A stretch of DNA of 64,000 bases, from assembly GCF_000829905.1 (NCBI RefSeq), contig NZ_CDPP01000002.1, positions 124,001 to 188,000 on the forward strand, in the 5' to 3' direction. The first letter of the stretch is position 1; each line of letters starts with the position of its first letter. Below are positions 37,312-42,953 of the stretch, one piece after another. The translations under genes and the position numbers were made by a program. Source of the DNA: Beduini massiliensis. Lineage in GTDB: Bacteria; Bacillota_I; Bacilli_A; Erysipelotrichales; Coprobacillaceae. Under the pieces are notes generated by a model. The model did not search any database, was not told where the DNA came from, and worked only from the letters and a program-made list of their open reading frames with translations.

Positions 37312-37665
37312 CTATGATAAGTTTTTAAACATATTTTTAAATTCTTCAATGATACTTGTATAATCCTGTGAGGTTATCTCTTTGCTTTTACGTTGCAACC
37401 ATTCATTCCGTATCCTTTTTTGTTCAACAGTATAGTTTTTTATAATCTTGCGATCCGTTTCACTACGTATCTTAACAATACTCCCTAAAGGAGTTTCAGG
37501 CATAATACCACTTAAATATGAACAAAATTCATTCCACGGCATATCGTTTATTTTGCGTAAACGGATACCATATTGCGATAAAAAACTTGCTTCAATCAAC
37601 GGCCAATCATCAATAATATCATAGAAGTCATTATTTGTTTGCTTGTTGTTGAAACCGACTTTCAA
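37312..37665 (-). CDS. Gp15-like tail assembly chaperone (GT-type second frame)
   Basis: 117 codons in the frame; matches the bacteriophage Gp15 family pattern: DDWPLIEASFLSQYGIRLR, MPWNEFCSYLSG, TPLGSIVKIRSETD, EQKRIRNEW. The only candidate initiator before the conserved region is TTG at 37665, with no clear ribosome binding site, and the frame overlaps the preceding chaperone frame by 35 nt. This arrangement is typical of G/GT pairs, where the second frame is reached by ribosomal frameshifting; here it would need +1 (or -2). The true 5' boundary is therefore uncertain. Confidence 0.78.
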   Translation of the reverse strand: MKVGFNNKQTNNDFYDIIDDWPLIEASFLSQYGIRLRKINDMPWNEFCSYLSGIMPETPLGSIVKIRSETDRKIIKNYTVEQKRIRNEWLQRKSKEITSQDYTSIIEEFKNMFKNLS

Positions 37666-37954
37666 TCACATCGATATCTTCATCATTTACACACGCAACT
37701 AAAGCATAAAAAATTGTCATATATTGACTCAAACCATATTCAGCTGCTTCAATTTCTTTTAATGCTTTTTTGCCTAGAAGAATAGAAATTACTCTGTCTA
37801 CCATGTCCATCTCTGATACATTTTCTTTTTTTAATTCCTGATTCATTAATAATACATTTGATTTTTCATCATTTACTTTGTACACAACTCCATTAATTGT
37901 GATAGTGGGTCTTTCACTAGTTAATTTGTTTGATAGATCAATATGTCTTGGCAT
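37631..37954 (-). CDS. tail assembly chaperone (G-type)
   Basis: 107 aa between tail tube and Gp15-like genes: MPRHIDLSNKLTSERPTITI, VVYKVNDEKSNVLLMNQELK, AAEYGLSQYMTIFYALVACVNDED. Its position and size fit the G protein that coats the tape measure during tail assembly. The ATG has no good ribosome binding site. It lies inside a 14-codon frame (37938-37982, MKIHTPNKNYAKTY) that does have AAAGGAAGCGTGT, which suggests translational coupling. Confidence 0.75.
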   Translation of the reverse strand: MPRHIDLSNKLTSERPTITINGVVYKVNDEKSNVLLMNQELKKENVSEMDMVDRVISILLGKKALKEIEAAEYGLSQYMTIFYALVACVNDEDIDVIESRFQQQANK

Positions 37955-38018
37955 AATTTTTATTTGGTGTATGTATTTTCATACACGCTTCCTTTCTATT
38001 ATTTTTTGTGAATTAAAA

Positions 38019-38039
38019 AGAGGGAATAAAAACCCTCTT
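38019..38039 (-). terminator. attenuator after the tail tube gene
   Basis: AAGAGGG/CCCTCTT hairpin followed by TTTTTAATT on the minus strand, 5 nt after the tube gene stop. Partial termination here would make tube protein in excess over chaperones and tape measure, as expected from stoichiometry. Confidence 0.65.
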
Positions 38040-38044
38040 AAGTT

Positions 38045-38500
38045 TTATTGTTCCGTAAAAATTGGCTTTCCATTACTCATTACATCAAATTCTAACGGTG
38101 CTACCCCTGTTGAGTCTCCTGCACCAATATTCGTTACATTAATTACAGCTTTCTCTAAAAGTACTTTAGAACCATCTGGAAATGTCCAAGCAAATGGAAC
38201 TTCCACATCTCTGCCATTTTTATTGAATAATGATGCAATATAATCATTACCCGCATCACCAATACTGCGTTTTCCAGTTACTGTGATTGTTAATGCTTTT
38301 GATGTCATTAATCGTTTTGTCCATCCTTCTGATTCAAATGGGGTCCATTCTTCTACCCCATTATCAAATGCTACACTGAAAGATTCCATATCTGCAATAG
38401 GACTCATTACTGCCTCTGTTTCTGGTTCAGTAGTAGCAGATTTTGTTTGTACTTCAAATTGGTTTTCATAACATGGATATACTCCTGTTCTTTTTTCCAT
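38045..38500 (-). CDS. major tail (tail tube) protein
   Basis: 151 aa, beta-rich: MEKRTGVYPCYENQFEVQ, FDNGVEEWTPFESEGWTKRLMTSKALTITVTGKR, NDYIASLFNKNGRDVEVPFAWTFPDGSK, VINVTNIGAGDSTGVAPLEFD. This is the pattern of TP901-1/phi13-type tail tube subunits (F.....GVE.W.P...EGW..RL.T.K). It polymerises as stacked hexamers around the tape measure. It is followed by its own attenuator. Confidence 0.85.
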   Translation of the reverse strand: MEKRTGVYPCYENQFEVQTKSATTEPETEAVMSPIADMESFSVAFDNGVEEWTPFESEGWTKRLMTSKALTITVTGKRSIGDAGNDYIASLFNKNGRDVEVPFAWTFPDGSKVLLEKAVINVTNIGAGDSTGVAPLEFDVMSNGKPIFTEQ

Positions 38501-38526
38501 CTTTATTTCCTTCTTTCTATCATTTA

Positions 38527-38895
38527 TTAAATATCTTTCACATTATTTAATTTTTCTAATTGAAGAATAGAATCTAATAACTGAATGGGGATTCCATTTT
38601 TCCATAGTTCTATAATCAATTGGTTTTTAAAGTTGAGATTTTCAATTTCTTTTTGTGACAAAGTTAGCTTGCGTTGTAATGTGTCAATTTCTTTTACGCA
38701 TAGGGCTCTTTTATTATTTTTATATAAATAGTAGCGCCTGATCGTACAATTTAACGCTTCTTCTGATAGACCTTCATCTTTAAAAAACTGATAAACTATT
38801 CTTTTTGTGATACTGTTTGTCCTACTTTCTATAATTTTAGTAAGCAAAGCAAACTTGTTTTTTTCTTTTTCTATTGTTGATATAATTGGATCCAT
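38527..38895 (-). CDS. unknown protein upstream of the tail tube gene
   Basis: 122 aa: a basic N-terminal helical region (TKIIESRTNSITKRIVYQFFKDEGLSEEALNCTIRRYYLY) that could be a helix-turn-helix, then a coiled coil (DTLQRKLTLSQKEIENLNFKNQLIIELW). It is the first gene after the late promoter region and is preceded by GGAGGTATTAA. It could be a regulator, a tail terminator or a scaffold; the sequence does not decide. Confidence 0.65.
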   Translation of the reverse strand: MDPIISTIEKEKNKFALLTKIIESRTNSITKRIVYQFFKDEGLSEEALNCTIRRYYLYKNNKRALCVKEIDTLQRKLTLSQKEIENLNFKNQLIIELWKNGIPIQLLDSILQLEKLNNVKDI

Positions 38896-39024
38896 TTAAT
38901 ACCTCCGTCTATGGGCAGCTGTCCTACACGCACCTTTTAGAGCCATGTCGTGTTTGGGCTTTACTTAACTTATCTTTCGACACTACTATATTAACAGTTA
39001 TAAAGTTGTAATGTGTTGGACAGT
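38896..39024 (-). promoter_or_regulatory. leader / probable late promoter region of the tail operon
   Basis: Gene-free stretch between the activator and tail genes. Imperfect inverted repeats CTGTCCTACAC (38919-38929) and GTGTTGGACAG (39013-39023) enclose TGTCG (38946-38950) and CGACA (38978-38982), allowing a nested structure, with an AGCC/GGCT stem inside. A late promoter used by the phage activator is expected here by analogy with ArpU/RinA systems; no clean sigma-A promoter is visible. Confidence 0.4.
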
Positions 39025-39441
39025 TTAAAAATCTAATTTCTGAATTATTTTTTTATGACATTTATGAACGTAAGATTTATCATTATAATGCATTTTGTCT
39101 GCAATCTTTTGAAACGTATAGCCATAAATATAGCGATACCGTAATATCTGCTGTTCTTGAATATCATCAAGCTGCTGAATTTTTTGTTCTACATTTTTTA
39201 ATGTTTGATTGTACTCATTTAATTTTAAAGTTATTTGTTCTTGTAAAAAATCTGTTTCTGATATCAAATGATGCAGTGGTGAATGCCCAGCATTGCTGTT
39301 ATTTATTGTGATATGAAGAATGCCACTATTTATTTTACTTTTTTTATATTCAATTAGTTCGAGCTGTTCTTTTAAATCTTTGCATTCTTTTTTTAAATAT
39401 TGAAAAGATTTTAAATAATTGATTTTTTCATCATACGTCAT
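39025..39441 (-). CDS. phage late-gene transcription activator (sigma-70 region 4-like, ArpU/DUF1492 type)
   Basis: 138 aa. A long N-terminal coiled coil (KECKDLKEQLELIEYKKSK...TLKLNEYNQTLKNVEQKIQQL) followed by a sigma-70 region 4-like helix-turn-helix (IQEQQILRYRYIYGYTFQKIADKMHYNDKSYVHKCHKKIIQKL). Such proteins switch on packaging, tail and lysis genes in Gram-positive phages. It is the second gene of the early transcript, 2 nt after the Cro-like gene, and lies directly before the tail operon leader. Confidence 0.82.
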   Translation of the reverse strand: MTYDEKINYLKSFQYLKKECKDLKEQLELIEYKKSKINSGILHITINNSNAGHSPLHHLISETDFLQEQITLKLNEYNQTLKNVEQKIQQLDDIQEQQILRYRYIYGYTFQKIADKMHYNDKSYVHKCHKKIIQKLDF

Positions 39442-39442
39442 A

Positions 39443-39682
39443 TTATTCTCCTTTATTTGTTGATTTTAAGTCAACTATTGTAGCAAAAAAAATTATGTCT
39501 CTTGTTTTATCTGATAGCTTTAATATCTGCTGAATCGCATTAATTTCTATAGATTTAAATTCATTTTTATTATTTATCTTTCTACTTAAAGCAGATACCG
39601 AAATATTCAACTGATCTGCTAGCTTCTGCAATGTAAAATGTTTTTCACGCAGACATTGTTTGAGTAATTCTGTGTTTGTCAT
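39443..39682 (-). CDS. Cro-like helix-turn-helix regulator
   Basis: 79 aa with a Cro/cI-type HTH (LREKHFTLQKLADQLNISVSALSRKINNKNEFKSIEINAIQQIL). First gene on the minus side of the divergent switch, preceded by AAGGAGGGAAAA and a strong promoter. By position and size it corresponds to a Cro or early regulator that favours expression of the activator and tail genes. Confidence 0.8.
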   Translation of the reverse strand: MTNTELLKQCLREKHFTLQKLADQLNISVSALSRKINNKNEFKSIEINAIQQILKLSDKTRDIIFFATIVDLKSTNKGE

Positions 39683-39692
39683 TTTTCCCTCC

Positions 39693-39800
39693 TTGTTGAT
39701 TTATAGTTTACATTAAAATCATACACTTGTGTATCTTAATTGTCAACAGAATTTGTTTTTTTACATAATTGTTGAATATAAATCAACAAAATGGTATAAT
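39693..39800. promoter_or_regulatory. divergent switch region: two promoters and shared operators
   Basis: Minus promoter: TTGACA (39746-39741), 17-nt spacer, TATGAT (39723-39718). Plus promoter: TTGAAT (39772-39777), 17-nt spacer, TATAAT (39795-39800). An exact 13-bp inverted repeat, TTGTTGATTTATA at 39693-39705 and TATAAATCAACAA at 39777-39789, lies one copy near each gene. The dyad ATACAC-TT-GTGTAT (39721-39734) overlaps the minus -10. This is a phage-type bistable control region. Confidence 0.72.
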
Positions 39801-39825
39801 GTAAGCGATGAAAGAGGTGTCTAAT

Positions 39826-40227
39826 ATGGGTATAGGTGATAGAATACGTACAAAAAGAATAGAATTAGGATTGTCTCAAGAAGAATTAGCTAAAAAAACC
39901 GGCTATACTTCACGTGCCGCCATTAACAAAATAGAAAAGGGAGTAAATGATATTACACAATCTAAAGTGAAAGTATTTGCAGAAGCATTAAATACTACTC
40001 CCGCCTATTTGATGGATTGGCAAATTAAAGAAAGTTTATACGGCGATCATGCAGCTAACCTAGAATATTTTGCCAACGATCCTGACTTATTGGAAACATA
40101 CAAGCATATCGTAGAAAACGATAATCTAAAGCTATTATTTGATTCAGCCAAAGATTTAAGTCCGGAAGATTTAGAACCGGTATTAATTTTGATTGATGGT
40201 ATAAGAAAACAGAAATGCCTGAAATGA
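39826..40227 (+). CDS. cI-like (ImmR-type) repressor
   Basis: 133 aa. N-terminal HTH_3 (GIGDRIRTKRIELGLSQEELAKKTGYTSRAAINKIEKG) and an acidic C-terminal helical tail (PDLLETYKHIVENDNLKLLFDSAKDLSPEDLEPV). No LexA-type S24 protease domain, so derepression should depend on an outside protease, and an ImmA-like one follows 58 nt downstream. The start at 39826 has AGAGGTG upstream; an ATG at 39808 would be almost at the transcription start. It should hold the tail operon silent. Confidence 0.82.
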   Translation: MGIGDRIRTKRIELGLSQEELAKKTGYTSRAAINKIEKGVNDITQSKVKVFAEALNTTPAYLMDWQIKESLYGDHAANLEYFANDPDLLETYKHIVENDNLKLLFDSAKDLSPEDLEPVLILIDGIRKQKCLK

Positions 40228-40285
40228 GTATTTCCCAAATTAACATTATATAATAATCCCAGAGGTTTCTATCGGGAGGTTTAAT

Positions 40286-40570
40286 ATGAACGAATTTGAG
40301 GAATTTTGCTGCAGTCATAACATTGTAATCCGTTATAATCAGCAGCTAACCAGTAAAGTACGTGGGTTTTGTTACTATGATGGATATGAGTATAACGTTT
40401 TTATCAACCAAAAGCTGGCTTTACAGCAACAAAAAAAATCGACGATTCATGAATTGATTCACATCTTTAATAATCATTTCAATTGTGATCCTAACTATTC
40501 TTCACAGTGTGAACAAGAAGTAAAACAAATTATAAAAAAAATGAATCAATTTTATGAAGTATATGAATAG
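40286..40570 (+). CDS. ImmA/IrrE-type metallopeptidase, short form
   Basis: 94 aa with the zinc motif HELIH (IHELIHIFNNHF) and a downstream acidic helix (QCEQEVKQIIKKM) that can give the third ligand. ImmA enzymes cleave cI/ImmR-type repressors after DNA damage, as in ICEBs1. This copy is about half the usual length, keeping little beyond the catalytic core. GGGAGGTTTAAT precedes the ATG. Co-transcribed with the repressor. Confidence 0.8.
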   Translation: MNEFEEFCCSHNIVIRYNQQLTSKVRGFCYYDGYEYNVFINQKLALQQQKKSTIHELIHIFNNHFNCDPNYSSQCEQEVKQIIKKMNQFYEVYE

Positions 40571-40594
40571 CCCCTGTCAATTGACAAGGGCTTT
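40569..40594 (+). terminator. terminator of the repressor-ImmA operon
   Basis: AGCCCCTGTCA pairs with TGACAAGGGCT, then TTTT. Overlaps the ImmA stop codon and marks the edge of the tail cluster. Confidence 0.8.
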
Positions 40595-40597
40595 TAC

Positions 40598-41143
40598 TTA
40601 AATCTTTTTTCCCATCTCATAAGCTTCTTTATAAGACGGATGTAATAAAGCATCCCCTTTGTGGAATGCCCCTAAACCATAAATAATGCCTCCCTCTTCT
40701 ACGGTACGTAATACTTGAATAAACCCTCTGAAACTTTCTACTGTCCCCGTCATCTGCTCAATATCCGGAGATCCGCTCGTTAAGATCAGATAAGCTTTTT
40801 TTCTCGTAGCACTATCACGTACTTCATATTCTCTGGCAAACATTCGATCAATTAACGTTTTTAATTGTCCGGATAAACTATAGAAATAAACTGGAGTTGC
40901 CATCACAAAAACATCTGCTTCAATGATTTTATCTATAATCTGATTCGCGTCATCTTTTTGTATACAAACATGATCATGCTGACGGCAATACTCACACGCT
41001 AAACAAAATCCGATATGATAATCGTTCAGATTTACCATTTCAACACTATGACCTGCCTCTTTTGCTCCTTTTGCAAATTGTTCACATAAAATTTCACTGT
41101 TTCCTTTTCTTCTTGGACTTGACGATAAAATAATAACCTTCAT
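40598..41143 (-). CDS. NADPH-dependent FMN reductase / iron-sulfur flavoprotein-like
   Basis: 181 aa flavodoxin fold: ILSSSPRRKGNSEILCEQFAKG (FMN phosphate loop), CLACEYCRQHDHVCIQKDD (compact Cys cluster that can hold a 4Fe-4S in related proteins), ATPVYFYSLSGQLKTLIDR. Transfers electrons to quinones, disulfides or nitro compounds in relatives. Last gene of a three-gene operon with a flavodoxin and an MFS carrier under a MerR-type promoter. Confidence 0.85.
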   Translation of the reverse strand: MKVIILSSSPRRKGNSEILCEQFAKGAKEAGHSVEMVNLNDYHIGFCLACEYCRQHDHVCIQKDDANQIIDKIIEADVFVMATPVYFYSLSGQLKTLIDRMFAREYEVRDSATRKKAYLILTSGSPDIEQMTGTVESFRGFIQVLRTVEEGGIIYGLGAFHKGDALLHPSYKEAYEMGKKI

Positions 41144-41153
41144 AATGTTCTCC

Positions 41154-41633
41154 TTAAATCAATCGATTTTTTCTTAAATAATCCTTAACACTTTGTCTGG
41201 CATTCCTAACAGCCGAACCTCGAATAGCCAATCCTTTTAATAATTTACTATTCAAACATGTCTTCTGAAGATCTTGCTCACTTCTTCCCATTCCACTTCC
41301 TTCATGTGTACAGAATGGGATAATCGTTTTATGGCTGCAATCTATGCTTTCTAAAAATGTAAAACATGGCATTGGCATCGTTCCCCACCAATTAGGATAG
41401 CCGATAACAATCACATCATAGTCTTTCAAATCCGGAATTTGATGAACTAAACTCGGTCTAGTCTGTGCATTTAATTCTGCCTTTGCCTCCTCCACTACGA
41501 TATTGTAATGACTTGAATAGGCATGTTGTGCTTTTATTTCATATAAATCCCCTTTCAATGCTTCAGCAAACTCCCTAGCAATAACTTCTGTATTCCCTGA
41601 GTGGGAAAAATAAGCAACTAATGTTTTAGACAT
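41154..41633 (-). CDS. flavodoxin
   Basis: 159 aa: TLVAYFSHSGNTEVIAREFAEA (FMN phosphate loop), VIVIGYPNWWGTMPMPCFTFLE (isoalloxazine region), PFCTHEGSGMGRSEQDLQK. Typical of flavodoxin_4 proteins of gut anaerobes that carry low-potential electrons. Start supported by AGGAGGAAATAGAG. Lies 12 nt after the MFS gene. Confidence 0.88.
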   Translation of the reverse strand: MSKTLVAYFSHSGNTEVIAREFAEALKGDLYEIKAQHAYSSHYNIVVEEAKAELNAQTRPSLVHQIPDLKDYDVIVIGYPNWWGTMPMPCFTFLESIDCSHKTIIPFCTHEGSGMGRSEQDLQKTCLNSKLLKGLAIRGSAVRNARQSVKDYLRKNRLI

Positions 41634-41645
41634 CTCTATTTCCTC

Positions 41646-42806
41646 CTATTTAATCTTAAATAATGTACGCTGCATTTGACTCAATACCACACAGATCATT
41701 TGAATCAGCGCACTAATAAAGAAAACATTCACATAACCTGTTTTCATCGCAACCACTCCCCATACAATTGAACCCATCGCATAACCAATATCCATCGAAC
41801 TATAATAAAGAGCATTAGCAATACCACTTTTATTAACCGGCATATTTTGAATCATAAAGGTATTTATAATAGGTGAAATAGCTCCTATAGAAAAACCTGC
41901 CGGTAAAGCCATGACAAGCATCTGCCACATTGCTGTCACTTTTGATAATAAGAAAACACTTATAAAAAAGACTGCCGAGTTAATCAGAATCATCTTAAAT
42001 GGACCAAACTTTTTTACCAATGGATTCATTACCAAACGAGAAGCAATCATGCCAACCGCATTAACGGAGAAGAAAGACCCGGCTCCGACAAAACCTAAAC
42101 TGATTGCATATAAAGAAACAAAAGAAGTGATTGCACTTTGAGTCAGTGAATTCATGAACAAAATGACTACCGGTAAACATAAAATACCCCAGTTGATTTT
42201 TTCATGTTTCTCGTTTGCAGATGAACTGCCGATCATTTTTTGAGATGCATCTTTACCTAAAAGCATCAGTAAAAAGGTTCCGACGGCAAGGAGCGTTGCC
42301 ACAATAAACAATAATTCAAACTGATCATAGTGTTCTCCTATCAAGGCATAAGCCAAAGAGGGACCGATAACCCCTGTTAACGAATTGGCAATAGCGGCAT
42401 AACCCACTCCTTGTAAAAGTCGATTAGGATGACACATCTTTGTCACGTAGGTGCTTGCCCCGGTGGAAGCAATCCCAAATCCAAGTCCTTGAATAGCGCG
42501 ATAGATCAAAGCCGCAGTAATATGATCACAGCGAATAAATAAGAAAGATGCTATAATCATCAGCATGATTCCACTTAAGATCACACGTTTACAATTCAAT
42601 TTATCCAGCAGTACCCCTGCAGCAAAGCGTACAGATAAAGCCGCAATCGTAAAAACCGATGTCATTAATCCCGCATAAGTGTCTAAACCGGTTAGATTTT
42701 TTGCGAAAATCGTTAATACTGACAGTAAAATATTTGAACATAAACAAATGCCAAATAAGATGCTTACTGCCAATATATATTTTTTTGTCCATAATTTTTC
42801 TTCCAT
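41646..42806 (-). CDS. MFS transporter (drug/electrophile efflux type)
   Basis: 386 aa with about 12 membrane helices; starts MEEKLWTKKYILAVSILFG. Motif A-like VRFAAGVLLDKLNCKRVIL follows helix 2. It is clearly related to the second MFS at 45215 (shared KLWTK-start and similar GxxLDR loop), so the two are paralogues. The operon with two flavin enzymes and a MerR-type promoter suggests export or detoxification of an electrophile; the substrate is unknown. The start among ATG 42809/42806 is uncertain. Confidence 0.82.
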   Translation of the reverse strand: MEEKLWTKKYILAVSILFGICLCSNILLSVLTIFAKNLTGLDTYAGLMTSVFTIAALSVRFAAGVLLDKLNCKRVILSGIMLMIIASFLFIRCDHITAALIYRAIQGLGFGIASTGASTYVTKMCHPNRLLQGVGYAAIANSLTGVIGPSLAYALIGEHYDQFELLFIVATLLAVGTFLLMLLGKDASQKMIGSSSANEKHEKINWGILCLPVVILFMNSLTQSAITSFVSLYAISLGFVGAGSFFSVNAVGMIASRLVMNPLVKKFGPFKMILINSAVFFISVFLLSKVTAMWQMLVMALPAGFSIGAISPIINTFMIQNMPVNKSGIANALYYSSMDIGYAMGSIVWGVVAMKTGYVNVFFISALIQMICVVLSQMQRTLFKIK

Positions 42807-42850
42807 CATATCCCCCATTTATTATCGAGTATTTCGCTCCCGCTAATTAA

Positions 42851-42881
42851 AGGATACATTTTGGAGTTAACTCCAAGTCAA
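42851..42881 (-). promoter_or_regulatory. MerR-type promoter of the MFS-flavodoxin operon
   Basis: -35 TTGACT (42881-42876), 19-nt spacer, -10 TATCCT (42856-42851). The spacer holds a perfect 16-bp palindrome TTGGAGTTAACTCCAA (42861-42876). The long spacer plus internal dyad is the signature of MerR activation. No MerR gene is adjacent. Confidence 0.72.
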
Positions 42882-42911
42882 TACTTAAATTGAGAAAAGA
42901 TGAAATAATAT

Positions 42912-42947
42912 AAAAAAACCTTATAAACCGTTTATTGTTTATAAGGT
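42912..42947 (-). terminator. terminator of the hydrogenase gene
   Basis: ACCTTATAAAC (42918-42928) pairs with GTTTATAAGGT (42937-42947), then a T-run on the minus strand. Confidence 0.75.
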
Positions 42948-42953
42948 ATTCGT

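Larger units (their letters stand above)
25121..40570. other. headless phage-tail gene cluster (candidate F-type tailocin)
   Basis: A contiguous block of siphophage-type genes: regulators (39443-40570), late activator, tail tube, G/GT chaperones, tape measure, tip proteins, two fibres, holin and endolysin. No terminase, portal, protease, capsid, head-tail connector, integrase, recombinase or replication gene is present, and flanking genes are ordinary chromosomal functions. The tail reading frames look intact. There is no contractile sheath or baseplate gene, so the particle would be flexible and non-contractile. The order matches that known for F-type pyocins and Listeria monocins. Function as a bacteriocin is inference. 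Confidence 0.75.

Noticed and set aside
37631-37665. Classical -1 frameshift site in the G/GT overlap
   Set aside because: No XXXYYYZ heptamer is visible in the overlap and the frames differ by +1 rather than -1.
25121-40570. Complete or recently active prophage
   Set aside because: No head, packaging, integration or replication gene is present, and no attachment-site repeats were found by comparing 24754-25120 with 40570-40600. A decayed prophage remains possible but the tail genes look intact.
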